Program-made: the position numbers and the translations under genes | In this document: in pieces, positions 1-5,751 of the stretch | Numbering within the stretch: the first letter of the stretch is position 1 | Layout: each line of letters starts with the position of its first letter | The notes under the pieces: model-generated | Database searches by the model: none | The model's input: only the letters and a program-made list of their open reading frames with translations | Told to the model about the DNA's origin: nothing | DNA from: Gemmatimonadota bacterium | Lineage (GTDB): Bacteria > Gemmatimonadota > Gemmatimonadetes > Gemmatimonadales > GWC2-71-9 | Direction: 5' to 3' | NCBI GenBank assembly: GCA_029862935.1 | Contig: JAOTWK010000189.1 | Location: 1-6,880 of the forward strand | Length of the DNA stretch: 6,880 nt

Positions 1-558
1 CTCGCCACCGAGATCGCAGTCATCCAGTTGCTGACGCTGCTACTCGGTCACCCCGTGTACGCCGTGACAAGTCTCCTCGCCGTCATGCTCGTGTGCTCCG
101 GTGCGGGGAGCATGTGGTCGGACCGCGTGGTGCACGCCAAGGCGTGGGTTCCGTCAGCAGTGCTCGCCGTTCTCATCACAACGGTCGGTCTGGGGCTCTT
201 ACCGGCGGTCCACGCTAGCCAGGGGGCGGGGCTGCTCACGCGGCTCGTATTGGGGGTGATCGTGCTCGTCCCGCTTGCCGTGGTCATGGGTATGCCGTTC
301 CCGCTTGGGCTCAAGACCCTCGTGACCGATGACAGCCGGCACGTCGGTTGGGGATGGGCGGCTAACGGGTTTGCATCGGTCATCGCGGCACCCCTGGCCG
401 CACTGTTGGCACTGGAGGCGGGGTCTTCCGTGGTCTTGGTCACGGCCGCGCTCCTCTACGGCATCGCGGCTTTCATCTCCGTCTCGACACGCGCTTCTCG
501 CGAAGCCCGCACGATCAGGCCACCTGCGCAGTCGACTACCGCGCCACGAAGAACCTGA
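1..558 (+). CDS. Spermidine-synthase-like membrane protein, C-terminal part (5' truncated by window edge)
   Basis: The reading frame is open from base 1, so this is the last 185 residues of a longer gene; the in-frame TTG at 28 is not a real start. About five hydrophobic segments are visible, near residues 18-36, 50-70, 79-101, 119-139 and 142-161, followed by a polar, basic tail. Three motifs resemble the C-terminal membrane part of large bacterial proteins annotated as membrane-fused spermidine/spermine synthases: EIAVIQ followed by LLLGHPVYAV (residues 4-22), MGMPFPLGL (96-104) and WGWAANGFASV (117-127). In those proteins the membrane segments accompany a methyltransferase-fold synthase domain, which would lie outside this window, so enzymatic activity cannot be judged. 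The family assignment comes from remembered motif patterns and is moderate. The protein sits in the inner membrane. The last 23 bases overlap the convergent DUF3047 gene. Confidence 0.7.
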   Translation, partial: LATEIAVIQLLTLLLGHPVYAVTSLLAVMLVCSGAGSMWSDRVVHAKAWVPSAVLAVLITTVGLGLLPAVHASQGAGLLTRLVLGVIVLVPLAVVMGMPFPLGLKTLVTDDSRHVGWGWAANGFASVIAAPLAALLALEAGSSVVLVTAALLYGIAAFISVSTRASREARTIRPPAQSTTAPRRT

Positions 559-1207
559 TGTCGTCGAAAAAGCTCGTGGTCGCCGATGCCGTGTTGTCCG
601 TATCGGTCATCAGCGCCACACCCGTAATCGTCTTTGGTGTGTCGCCAAAGAACGTCGTGTAATCGTCGATGAAGTTTCGGCGGACTCGGCTCCATCGTCC
701 GGCCGCTGCGTCTCCACTTTCCACCACGATGATCGCCACGCGGTCGGTGTACGGGCTTGGGAAGGTCGCGCCGAGCGGCTGGTCCGCCGACCACACGTAA
801 CACACTGCCCTGGCCCCACCACTCCCAAAGTCATCGTCGAACACCACAAACACCCGTGCGGCAAAATCGTCACCGCTCTTCTTTCGTGGATCGCGACCCG
901 CTCCCACCGTTCCCATCACCTTCCATCGCCACGAGAGGAATCCTCGTCGAGGCGCGTCGAAAACGACGCGCCGTACGAGCGCAGATGCGGCACGTCGACT
1001 GTCGAGTCGCAGTACGGGATCGACCCCATCATCGAGATCTACGCCGTGCCGGTTCGCACGGGTCGCCAACCGCTGGGCTTCCCACCTCGCATCCCAGGCA
1101 CCATCGAACTCCTCCGCGAAGGCCGTGCTGTCGGGTTGCTGCGTCGAGGCCGGCCCACTCAGCGTCAGGGCGAGAACGGCCGCGAGCGAAGTCGTACTGA
1201 GCCGCAT
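536..1207 (-). CDS. Secreted DUF3047 family protein
   Basis: The 223-residue protein has a clear signal peptide: Met-Arg, a hydrophobic stretch at about residues 6-16, and a likely cleavage near residues 20-23 (GPASTQ). It is therefore probably periplasmic. The remainder matches my memory of DUF3047: LSWRWKV (91-97), KSGDDFAARVFVVF (110-123), YVWS (137-140), SPYTDRVAIIVVESG (151-165), RWSRVRRNFIDDY (171-183), TGVALMTDTDNT (195-206) and a final FDDI (214-217). The family has no established function. It is rich in acidic residues and looks all-beta, but a binding role is speculative. I chose the ATG at 1207 because it begins the signal peptide exactly; longer in-frame starts would run into the upstream fabH-like gene. 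There is no purine-rich ribosome binding site before it (the preceding 13 bases are pyrimidine-rich), so expression may depend on coupling to the upstream gene. Its 3' end overlaps the plus-strand gene by 23 bp. Confidence 0.87.
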   Translation of the reverse strand: MRLSTTSLAAVLALTLSGPASTQQPDSTAFAEEFDGAWDARWEAQRLATRANRHGVDLDDGVDPVLRLDSRRAASALVRRVVFDAPRRGFLSWRWKVMGTVGAGRDPRKKSGDDFAARVFVVFDDDFGSGGARAVCYVWSADQPLGATFPSPYTDRVAIIVVESGDAAAGRWSRVRRNFIDDYTTFFGDTPKTITGVALMTDTDNTASATTSFFDDIRFFVAR

Positions 1208-1220
1208 CGGAGAGGGAGAC

Positions 1221-2225
1221 CTAGTAACGGAGAAGGCTCGACCCCCATGTGAAGCCGGACCCAAATGCCGCGAGGCATACCAGGTCACCACGCTTCACAT
1301 TGCCTTCGCTCACTGCCTCACTGAGCGCAATGGGAATGCTGGCCGCGGTCGTGTTTCCGTACTTGGCGATGTTGCTGTACACCTTTTCGGGGGCGATATC
1401 CAGCCGCTTGCGGACAGCTTCCGTGATCCGCTCATTGGCTTGGTGGGGAATGACCATGTCCACATCCGAGATCGAGAGGTTCTGCGCATCGAGTGCTTCC
1501 TCGATGACCTCCGGAAACCGCGTCACCGCGTGCTTGAACACTTCGCGGCCATTCATGTGGGGGAATGTCAGGCCTTCGTCGATCATCTCCGGCGTGAGCC
1601 ACGGGTCACTCGCCGATCCCGGCCGCAAGATGCAGAGCTCCTCTGCGAATCGTCCGTCCGCGTGCAGATGGTGCCCGAGAATCTGGCTCCCGTCGGAACC
1701 GTCGGTGGCTTCGAGACAGACGGCACCTCCACCATCACCGAACAAGACCGCCGTATCTCGCCCGAGCGTGTTCATTCTCAACCCCGGGGAATGGACTTCG
1801 GCACCGACCAGGAGGACGCGGTCGTACATCCCCATGCGGATGAACGCATCGGCAACCGACAATCCGTAGACGAAGCCGGTGCATTGATTGCGCACGTCCA
1901 GCGCCCCCACACCCGGAAGCTCGAGCGCCCGCTGCAGAAGCACGCCATTACCGGGGAAGTAGAGATCCGGCGAAAGGGTCGCGAACACGATGAACTGGAC
2001 CTCGGTAGACTTCCAACCCGCGTTGGCGAGTGCGGCTCGCGCTGCCAAGGTGCCCACGTCGCTGCAGGTAGTGCCACGCTCAACGAAGCGTCGTTCCCGA
2101 ATCCCGCTCCGCTCTTGAATCCACTGATCCGACGTGTCCATGACCTTCTCCAGATCCGCGTTCGTCACGACGCGATCCGGCACATGGTGGCCGATCCCGG
2201 CAATCCGTGTCAGCCGCATGGACAT
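1221..2225 (-). CDS. fabH: 3-oxoacyl-ACP synthase III family protein (FabH-like)
   Basis: This 334-residue protein has the usual length of ketoacyl-ACP synthase III. The expected catalytic triad is intact: Cys115 in NQCTGF, His261 in IPHQANERI and Asn291 in KYGNTTAASIPIAL. Other family signatures are TSDQWIQERSGIRERR (31-46), LFGDGGGAV (161-169) and the C-terminal GSGFTWGSSLL (322-332). Canonical FabH condenses acetyl-CoA with malonyl-ACP to start fatty acid synthesis in the cytoplasm. Here the cysteine context is QCTGF instead of the common ACSGF, the 89-99 segment reads YFPGNGVLLQR where housekeeping enzymes usually have a different sequence, and no plsX, fabD, fabG or acpP is adjacent. A paralogue with another acyl primer or product is therefore possible. 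The first ATG (2225) is preceded at 5 bases by AAAGGA; the ATG two codons later (2219) is a possible alternative. The stop codon is 13 bp before the DUF3047 start. Confidence 0.9.
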   Translation of the reverse strand: MSMRLTRIAGIGHHVPDRVVTNADLEKVMDTSDQWIQERSGIRERRFVERGTTCSDVGTLAARAALANAGWKSTEVQFIVFATLSPDLYFPGNGVLLQRALELPGVGALDVRNQCTGFVYGLSVADAFIRMGMYDRVLLVGAEVHSPGLRMNTLGRDTAVLFGDGGGAVCLEATDGSDGSQILGHHLHADGRFAEELCILRPGSASDPWLTPEMIDEGLTFPHMNGREVFKHAVTRFPEVIEEALDAQNLSISDVDMVIPHQANERITEAVRKRLDIAPEKVYSNIAKYGNTTAASIPIALSEAVSEGNVKRGDLVCLAAFGSGFTWGSSLLRY

Positions 2226-2230
2226 GTCTG

Positions 2231-2236
2231 TCCTTT
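2231..2236 (-). promoter_or_regulatory. Ribosome binding site of the fabH-like gene
   Basis: On the minus strand AAAGGA lies 5 bases before the ATG at 2225 and 11 bases before the in-frame ATG at 2219. The spacing favours the first ATG but does not exclude the second. This is one of the better Shine-Dalgarno matches in the cluster. It sits in the 70-bp gap (2226-2295), the longest between minus-strand genes. I see no convincing -35/-10 pair or terminator in that gap. Confidence 0.6.
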
Positions 2237-2295
2237 CACGTTGGAGATGGCAGCAGCGCGCGTGGCTGAGCTGTCCGCCATGCGAGCAGCAGGCG

Positions 2296-2637
2296 TCAAC
2301 TTGCGTCCATGAGCTCCAGCCGCTGGACCGTCTCTTCAGCCAACTCGACGAGACGGTCGAAACCCGGAGTAGCCTGCGTGACTGATCCATCCTGAATGCC
2401 GTAGACGACACTCTGGCACACCTGCGCGGCGCGTCTCAGACGGAACCGTCGCACGAACTCCTGATAGTCCGATATGTCTGTAGCGGCGACGAGCGCGTGC
2501 ACGGTCGTACGGACGTCGTCCAGCGTCGCCTTGAAATCTTCCAGGGCGTCGGGCGGTGGTGCTCCTCGGCGGAGTTTGCCTTCGATCGCGTCCAGTGCCT
2601 CACGCAGCTCTCGAGTGATGCGGGACAGATCGCTCAT
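2296..2637 (-). CDS. Small hypothetical protein, second member of a tandem paralogous pair
   Basis: I do not recognise a family for this 113-residue protein. It has no signal peptide or membrane segment and is probably cytoplasmic and mostly helical: an amphipathic, charged N-terminal segment (residues 3-23, DLSRITRELREALDAIEGKL), a proline-containing turn (PPP, 27-29), then helix-forming stretches. The central motif RRFRLRRA (63-70) is strongly basic, followed by Cys74, and PGF at 91-93 marks a turn before a last acidic helix. It aligns without any gap, at a constant offset of two residues, with the protein encoded just upstream; I count about 28 identities in about 109 aligned positions. 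The ATG at 2637 overlaps the upstream TGA (ATGA), with GGAG 9 bases before it, so start and coupling are well supported. Its stop is 70 bp before the fabH-like gene. Confidence 0.8.
   Translation of the reverse strand: MSDLSRITRELREALDAIEGKLRRGAPPPDALEDFKATLDDVRTTVHALVAATDISDYQEFVRRFRLRRAAQVCQSVVYGIQDGSVTQATPGFDRLVELAEETVQRLELMDAS
2634..2637 (-). other. ATGA stop/start overlap between the two small paralogues
   Basis: On the minus strand the ATG of the downstream small gene (2637-2635) overlaps the TGA of the upstream one (2636-2634). GGCGGAG lies upstream at 2653-2647, with its GGAG 9 bases from the ATG. Such overlaps usually mean coupled translation, and with homologous products this would favour similar amounts of both proteins. 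Confidence 0.7.
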
Positions 2638-2978
2638 TGCTGTGCACTCCGCCCAACCTCGGACAATTCGCGAAGGGTGACACGAAACAACTCGAGGCCC
2701 GGTGCATTCTTCGACAGCGTCTCGGCATAGATCTCCGACAGCACATCTTCACAGCTCTCGATTGCGCGTCGCACCCGCATCCGGCTGAGCAAGCTCTGGA
2801 AGTCGCCTGCCGCCGTGGCCTTCAAGAACTCCCATACTCCGCCACGGAGGCTGTTCACCGCGAGGCTCAGGTCACGCACGCCCTCTTTCGACGCCTCATC
2901 CGTCGATAGACCGGCGTCGGCCGCGTCGAGCGCACGCCGCAACTCCTCGATGCCCGCCTTGAGATCCTCAGCACTCAT
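2634..2978 (-). CDS. Small hypothetical protein, first member of a tandem paralogous pair
   Basis: This 114-residue protein of no recognised family has no signal peptide or membrane segment and looks mainly helical and acidic. Visible elements are an N-terminal amphipathic segment (residues 5-20, DLKAGIEELRRALDAA), a central segment ending in the basic motif SRMRVRRA (65-72), Cys76, and PGL (93-95) before a last helix. These elements fall at equivalent places, two residues later, in the protein encoded directly downstream, so the genes are probably an old tandem duplication. I chose the ATG at 2978, preceded by the G-rich stretch GGGTGGG, instead of the in-frame GTG at 2999, which would add seven residues and has no ribosome binding site. 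The gene follows the UPF0182 gene by 53 bp, where I see no convincing promoter or terminator. Confidence 0.78.
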   Translation of the reverse strand: MSAEDLKAGIEELRRALDAADAGLSTDEASKEGVRDLSLAVNSLRGGVWEFLKATAAGDFQSLLSRMRVRRAIESCEDVLSEIYAETLSKNAPGLELFRVTLRELSEVGRSAQQ

Positions 2979-3031
2979 ACGCCCACCCGTCGGATGCACT
3001 CATGTCGGCGAGATGTCGATACGCACCGGAC

Positions 3032-5749
3032 TCAGGTGCCTCCCGCGCGCGTCCTCGCCCGAAGCTGCGTGAGGAGTTCACCCACGAGGCGCATCTCCTC
3101 CCCATATCGCGCCCAATCACCGACGCGCTGCGCGGCCAACGCTGCTTCATAGCGCTCGGACGCCTCCTGCGCTAACCCAGCAAGACCGCGCTCGGGAGGT
3201 GCGGCCGCAGGAGCATCTGCCGTCGTTCGCACGGGGCCTCCCGCCACATCCCCACCAAACAACCGCTGCAGGCCCCTCTCTAACGTCTCCTCCATGGCGA
3301 CCTGATTCTCGTACGCCACGATCACCCGCTTGAGCTCCGGGATACGCCCCCCCTCAGCCCGAAGGTACAGCGCTTGTACGAATATCAGCGACTCCTCGAT
3401 GGGGATCACGAGCAAGTTCCCCCGAATCACCTGAGAGCCACGTTGATCCCACAGGGAGATCTGCTGCGAGATCTCCGTGTCCTGGTTGATGCGGTTCACC
3501 ACCTGCGTCGGGCCGAACACCAAGCGCTGTCGCGGAAAGCGGTAGACGACCAGCTCGCCGTAGCGATCACCGTCATTGCGCGCCACCATCCACGCCGACA
3601 AGTTGTCCTTCTGGCGTGGTGTGAACGGTGTCATCAGAATGAACTCGTTGCGCTCTTCGCCGGGCAGCTTCATCACGATGTGCCGCAAAAAGGGATCGCG
3701 CGTGGCGTCACCGCGAGGCGACGCGGGGATCTGCCACTCGTCCTCGCGATGGTAGAAGATCTCCGGCTCGTTCATGTGATAGGTCGCGTACAGCACGGTC
3801 TGAGCGCGGAAGAGATCCTCCGGATACCGAATGTGTGCGCGAAGATCGGCTGGCATGTCGGCAATCGGCTGGAAGATCCCTTCGAAGATGCCCGCATATG
3901 TCCGCATCAGTGGATCCGACGGGTCGACGATGTACGCATCGACCGTCCCATCGTAGGCGTCGATCACGACCTTCACGCTGTTGCGCAAGTAGTTCGTGCC
4001 GTCTGAAAGAGGCTGCGCGTACGGATAGCGATCGCTCGCCGTGTAGGCGTCCAGAATCCACTTGAGACGACCGTCTTCAGTGATGACGACATACGGATCG
4101 GAGTCCCAAAACAGAAACGGCAACGCCTTCTGCGCCCGTTCGCGCACGCGACGATGATAGAGCACTCGGCTCTCATTGGTGATGTCATCGGACAGGAGGA
4201 TCTTGAGCGCTCCAAAGTAGACACTGAGGATGCTGCGGCGGAGCAACCCGGAGACCACAACGCCGCCCTCGCCCTCGTACGTCGCGAAGACATTCCCCTC
4301 ACTGGAGGGATAGTCAAACTCGCGCTGTCTGGTATTGACGAAGACCCAATCGTTGGACAGTTCGCCGAAGTAGATCTGCGGCCGAGTGACAGAGATGGAG
4401 ACACTTGACACCGGCGGGAGATCCCGGATGAACAGTACGGGGAGCCCTTCCTGCGTTACCTGATTCACAGGTCCAAGGGTCAGTCCCATGCCGTGAGTGA
4501 ACGTCAAACGTTCATTGATAAACGTTCTGGTCGGCAGCGAGGCCGAGTTGAGCTCACGCAGTGACAAAAGAACCTGTCGATAGCGCCCGTCAATCATGTA
4601 GCGATCGTCGTCGACCGACACGAAGTCGTAATACGTGCGGATCTCCTGCAACTGCCCGAACGTCTGGAGCAATGGGTCTCGATCCCACAGCCTGACGTTT
4701 TCGATAGTCGCCGTGTTCGCCTGCACATCTGCCAAGCTGAGTCGGGATTCACCGCTCAAATCGCGAACAGTGACCTCATCGAGGTCCCACGCCTGACGGG
4801 TCGCTTCAATGTGATGCTGCAATTGCGGGGTCTCTTTGACCAGTTCGTTCGGAATGACCACGAGCCGCTGGACTGCGCTGGTCGCCACCGAACTCAGCAT
4901 CAGCACGCCGAAATACGCCCCAGCTGCAATCACAGTGTTCCGCGCCAGATGCTGCCGCAATGCACCCCACACCACGAACCCGGCTCCGATGAGCGCAATC
5001 CCCGCCGCGATGCGCAACGCCGGCAGCTGCACAGCGAGATCGGTGTAGCTGGCTCCGACCATGGGTCCGGTAGCCGAGTATAGCAGGGACGGAATAGCCA
5101 CGAAGTACATGCGGAGGCCCGTGAGGGCCAGCAGGAGTGCAATCAGGACCCCAAGATGCATCTGTGCGGCCGGCTCAATTGTCACGTGGCGACGTACCAC
5201 CATGAAATCGCGCCGCATCACATATAAGGGAACCACGATGAGGAGCGCGAGAAAGACAACGCCAATGAGAAAACTCAGAACGGCTGAGAGGACAGGAAGC
5301 GTGAACACGTAGAACCCAACATCACGCCCGAACACGGGGTCCACCGTTCCGAACTTGGAGCGATTGAGGAACCGCAGAATCGGAAGCCAGCCACTCGAAG
5401 CGGCCCCACCGAGAATGAACGCGAACACGAGCGCCGCAGGCCACGCCAGATAGCGCAACAACCGGGTCGGGTCGAGGTTCGGGACCCGCGCACGCAACTG
5501 CAGCACCAGCGGATCCGGCACAATGCCGCGCAGCGCATACCGCAGGTTGGCGTAGAAGAACACAAACGCCAGCAACCCCACCACGGCCCCGACACCCAGC
5601 TGCCACAGCAACTGCTTCAGGAACACGACTTCGAATCCGATCGCGCTGAACCAGTACCAATCCGCGGCCACTCCGGCGAGCGCAGGGAGTCCGGCGATGA
5701 CCGTGACAAACAGCACGAATACGATCAAGAGAACGATGATTCTTCGCAT
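3032..5749 (-). CDS. UPF0182 (COG1615) family membrane protein
   Basis: The 905-residue protein has the normal length and layout of UPF0182: about seven N-terminal membrane segments (near residues 3-25, 45-67, 100-117, 148-176, 198-219, 244-262 and 270-290), then about 600 residues that are probably extracytoplasmic. Conserved-looking motifs in order are FGRDVGFYVFTLP (140-152), NELVKETPQLQHHIEATR (301-318), ATIENVRLWDRDPLLQTF (347-364), HGMGLTLGPVNQVTQEGLP (419-437), PQIYFGE (457-463), FLFWDSDPYVV (545-555) and NQDTEISQQISLWDQRGSQV (755-774). An Ala/Pro-rich linker (841-856) leads to a C-terminal helical stretch with the pattern YEAALAAQRVGDWARYGEEM (867-886). No biochemical function is established for the family. 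The ATG at 5749 shares one base with the stop codon of the upstream barrel gene, which settles the start and suggests coupled translation. The gene is intact, without frameshift. Confidence 0.93.
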   Translation of the reverse strand: MRRIIVLLIVFVLFVTVIAGLPALAGVAADWYWFSAIGFEVVFLKQLLWQLGVGAVVGLLAFVFFYANLRYALRGIVPDPLVLQLRARVPNLDPTRLLRYLAWPAALVFAFILGGAASSGWLPILRFLNRSKFGTVDPVFGRDVGFYVFTLPVLSAVLSFLIGVVFLALLIVVPLYVMRRDFMVVRRHVTIEPAAQMHLGVLIALLLALTGLRMYFVAIPSLLYSATGPMVGASYTDLAVQLPALRIAAGIALIGAGFVVWGALRQHLARNTVIAAGAYFGVLMLSSVATSAVQRLVVIPNELVKETPQLQHHIEATRQAWDLDEVTVRDLSGESRLSLADVQANTATIENVRLWDRDPLLQTFGQLQEIRTYYDFVSVDDDRYMIDGRYRQVLLSLRELNSASLPTRTFINERLTFTHGMGLTLGPVNQVTQEGLPVLFIRDLPPVSSVSISVTRPQIYFGELSNDWVFVNTRQREFDYPSSEGNVFATYEGEGGVVVSGLLRRSILSVYFGALKILLSDDITNESRVLYHRRVRERAQKALPFLFWDSDPYVVITEDGRLKWILDAYTASDRYPYAQPLSDGTNYLRNSVKVVIDAYDGTVDAYIVDPSDPLMRTYAGIFEGIFQPIADMPADLRAHIRYPEDLFRAQTVLYATYHMNEPEIFYHREDEWQIPASPRGDATRDPFLRHIVMKLPGEERNEFILMTPFTPRQKDNLSAWMVARNDGDRYGELVVYRFPRQRLVFGPTQVVNRINQDTEISQQISLWDQRGSQVIRGNLLVIPIEESLIFVQALYLRAEGGRIPELKRVIVAYENQVAMEETLERGLQRLFGGDVAGGPVRTTADAPAAAPPERGLAGLAQEASERYEAALAAQRVGDWARYGEEMRLVGELLTQLRARTRAGGT

Positions 5750-5751
5750 TA
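5747..5751 (-). other. TAATG stop/start overlap between barrel and UPF0182 genes
   Basis: On the minus strand the TAA of the barrel gene (5751-5749) and the ATG of the UPF0182 gene (5749-5747) share one A. Only a weak GGTTT-like purine stretch precedes the ATG, so translation of the UPF0182 protein may largely depend on ribosomes finishing the barrel gene. Confidence 0.7.

Noticed and set aside
28..30. TTG as the start of the plus-strand membrane protein
   Set aside because: The frame is open upstream to base 1 and the residues there (EIAVIQ) belong to the conserved motif, so the gene begins outside the window.
493..506. GCTTC-TCGC-GAAGC hairpin about 30 bp beyond the DUF3047 stop
   Set aside because: The stem is only 5 bp, has no following T-tract on either strand, and lies within the coding sequence of the plus-strand gene, so it is not a convincing terminator.
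329..1252. A 307-codon open plus-strand frame across the DUF3047 gene
   Set aside because: It overlaps the well-supported plus-strand membrane gene in another frame and the DUF3047 gene on the other strand, and its translation is rich in Arg, His and Ser with no motif.
2210..2281. A 23-codon minus-strand ORF in the gap before the fabH-like gene, overlapping its start
   Set aside because: It starts with ATG and ends just inside the fabH-like gene, so it could be a leader ORF, but it has no ribosome binding site and its sequence (MADSSATRAA...) shows no attenuation-type codon run. Chance is the simpler explanation.
1125..2312. A 395-codon open plus-strand frame antisense to the fabH-like gene
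   Set aside because: The minus-strand frame encodes a complete ketoacyl synthase III with its catalytic triad. The antisense translation has no recognisable domain and is rich in Arg, Pro and His, as expected of a shadow frame in GC-rich DNA.
3003..3019. Direct repeat ATGTCG-GCGAG-ATGTCG in the 53-bp gap after the UPF0182 gene
   Set aside because: A 6-bp repeat occurring twice is too short to support an operator; no palindrome or promoter elements accompany it.
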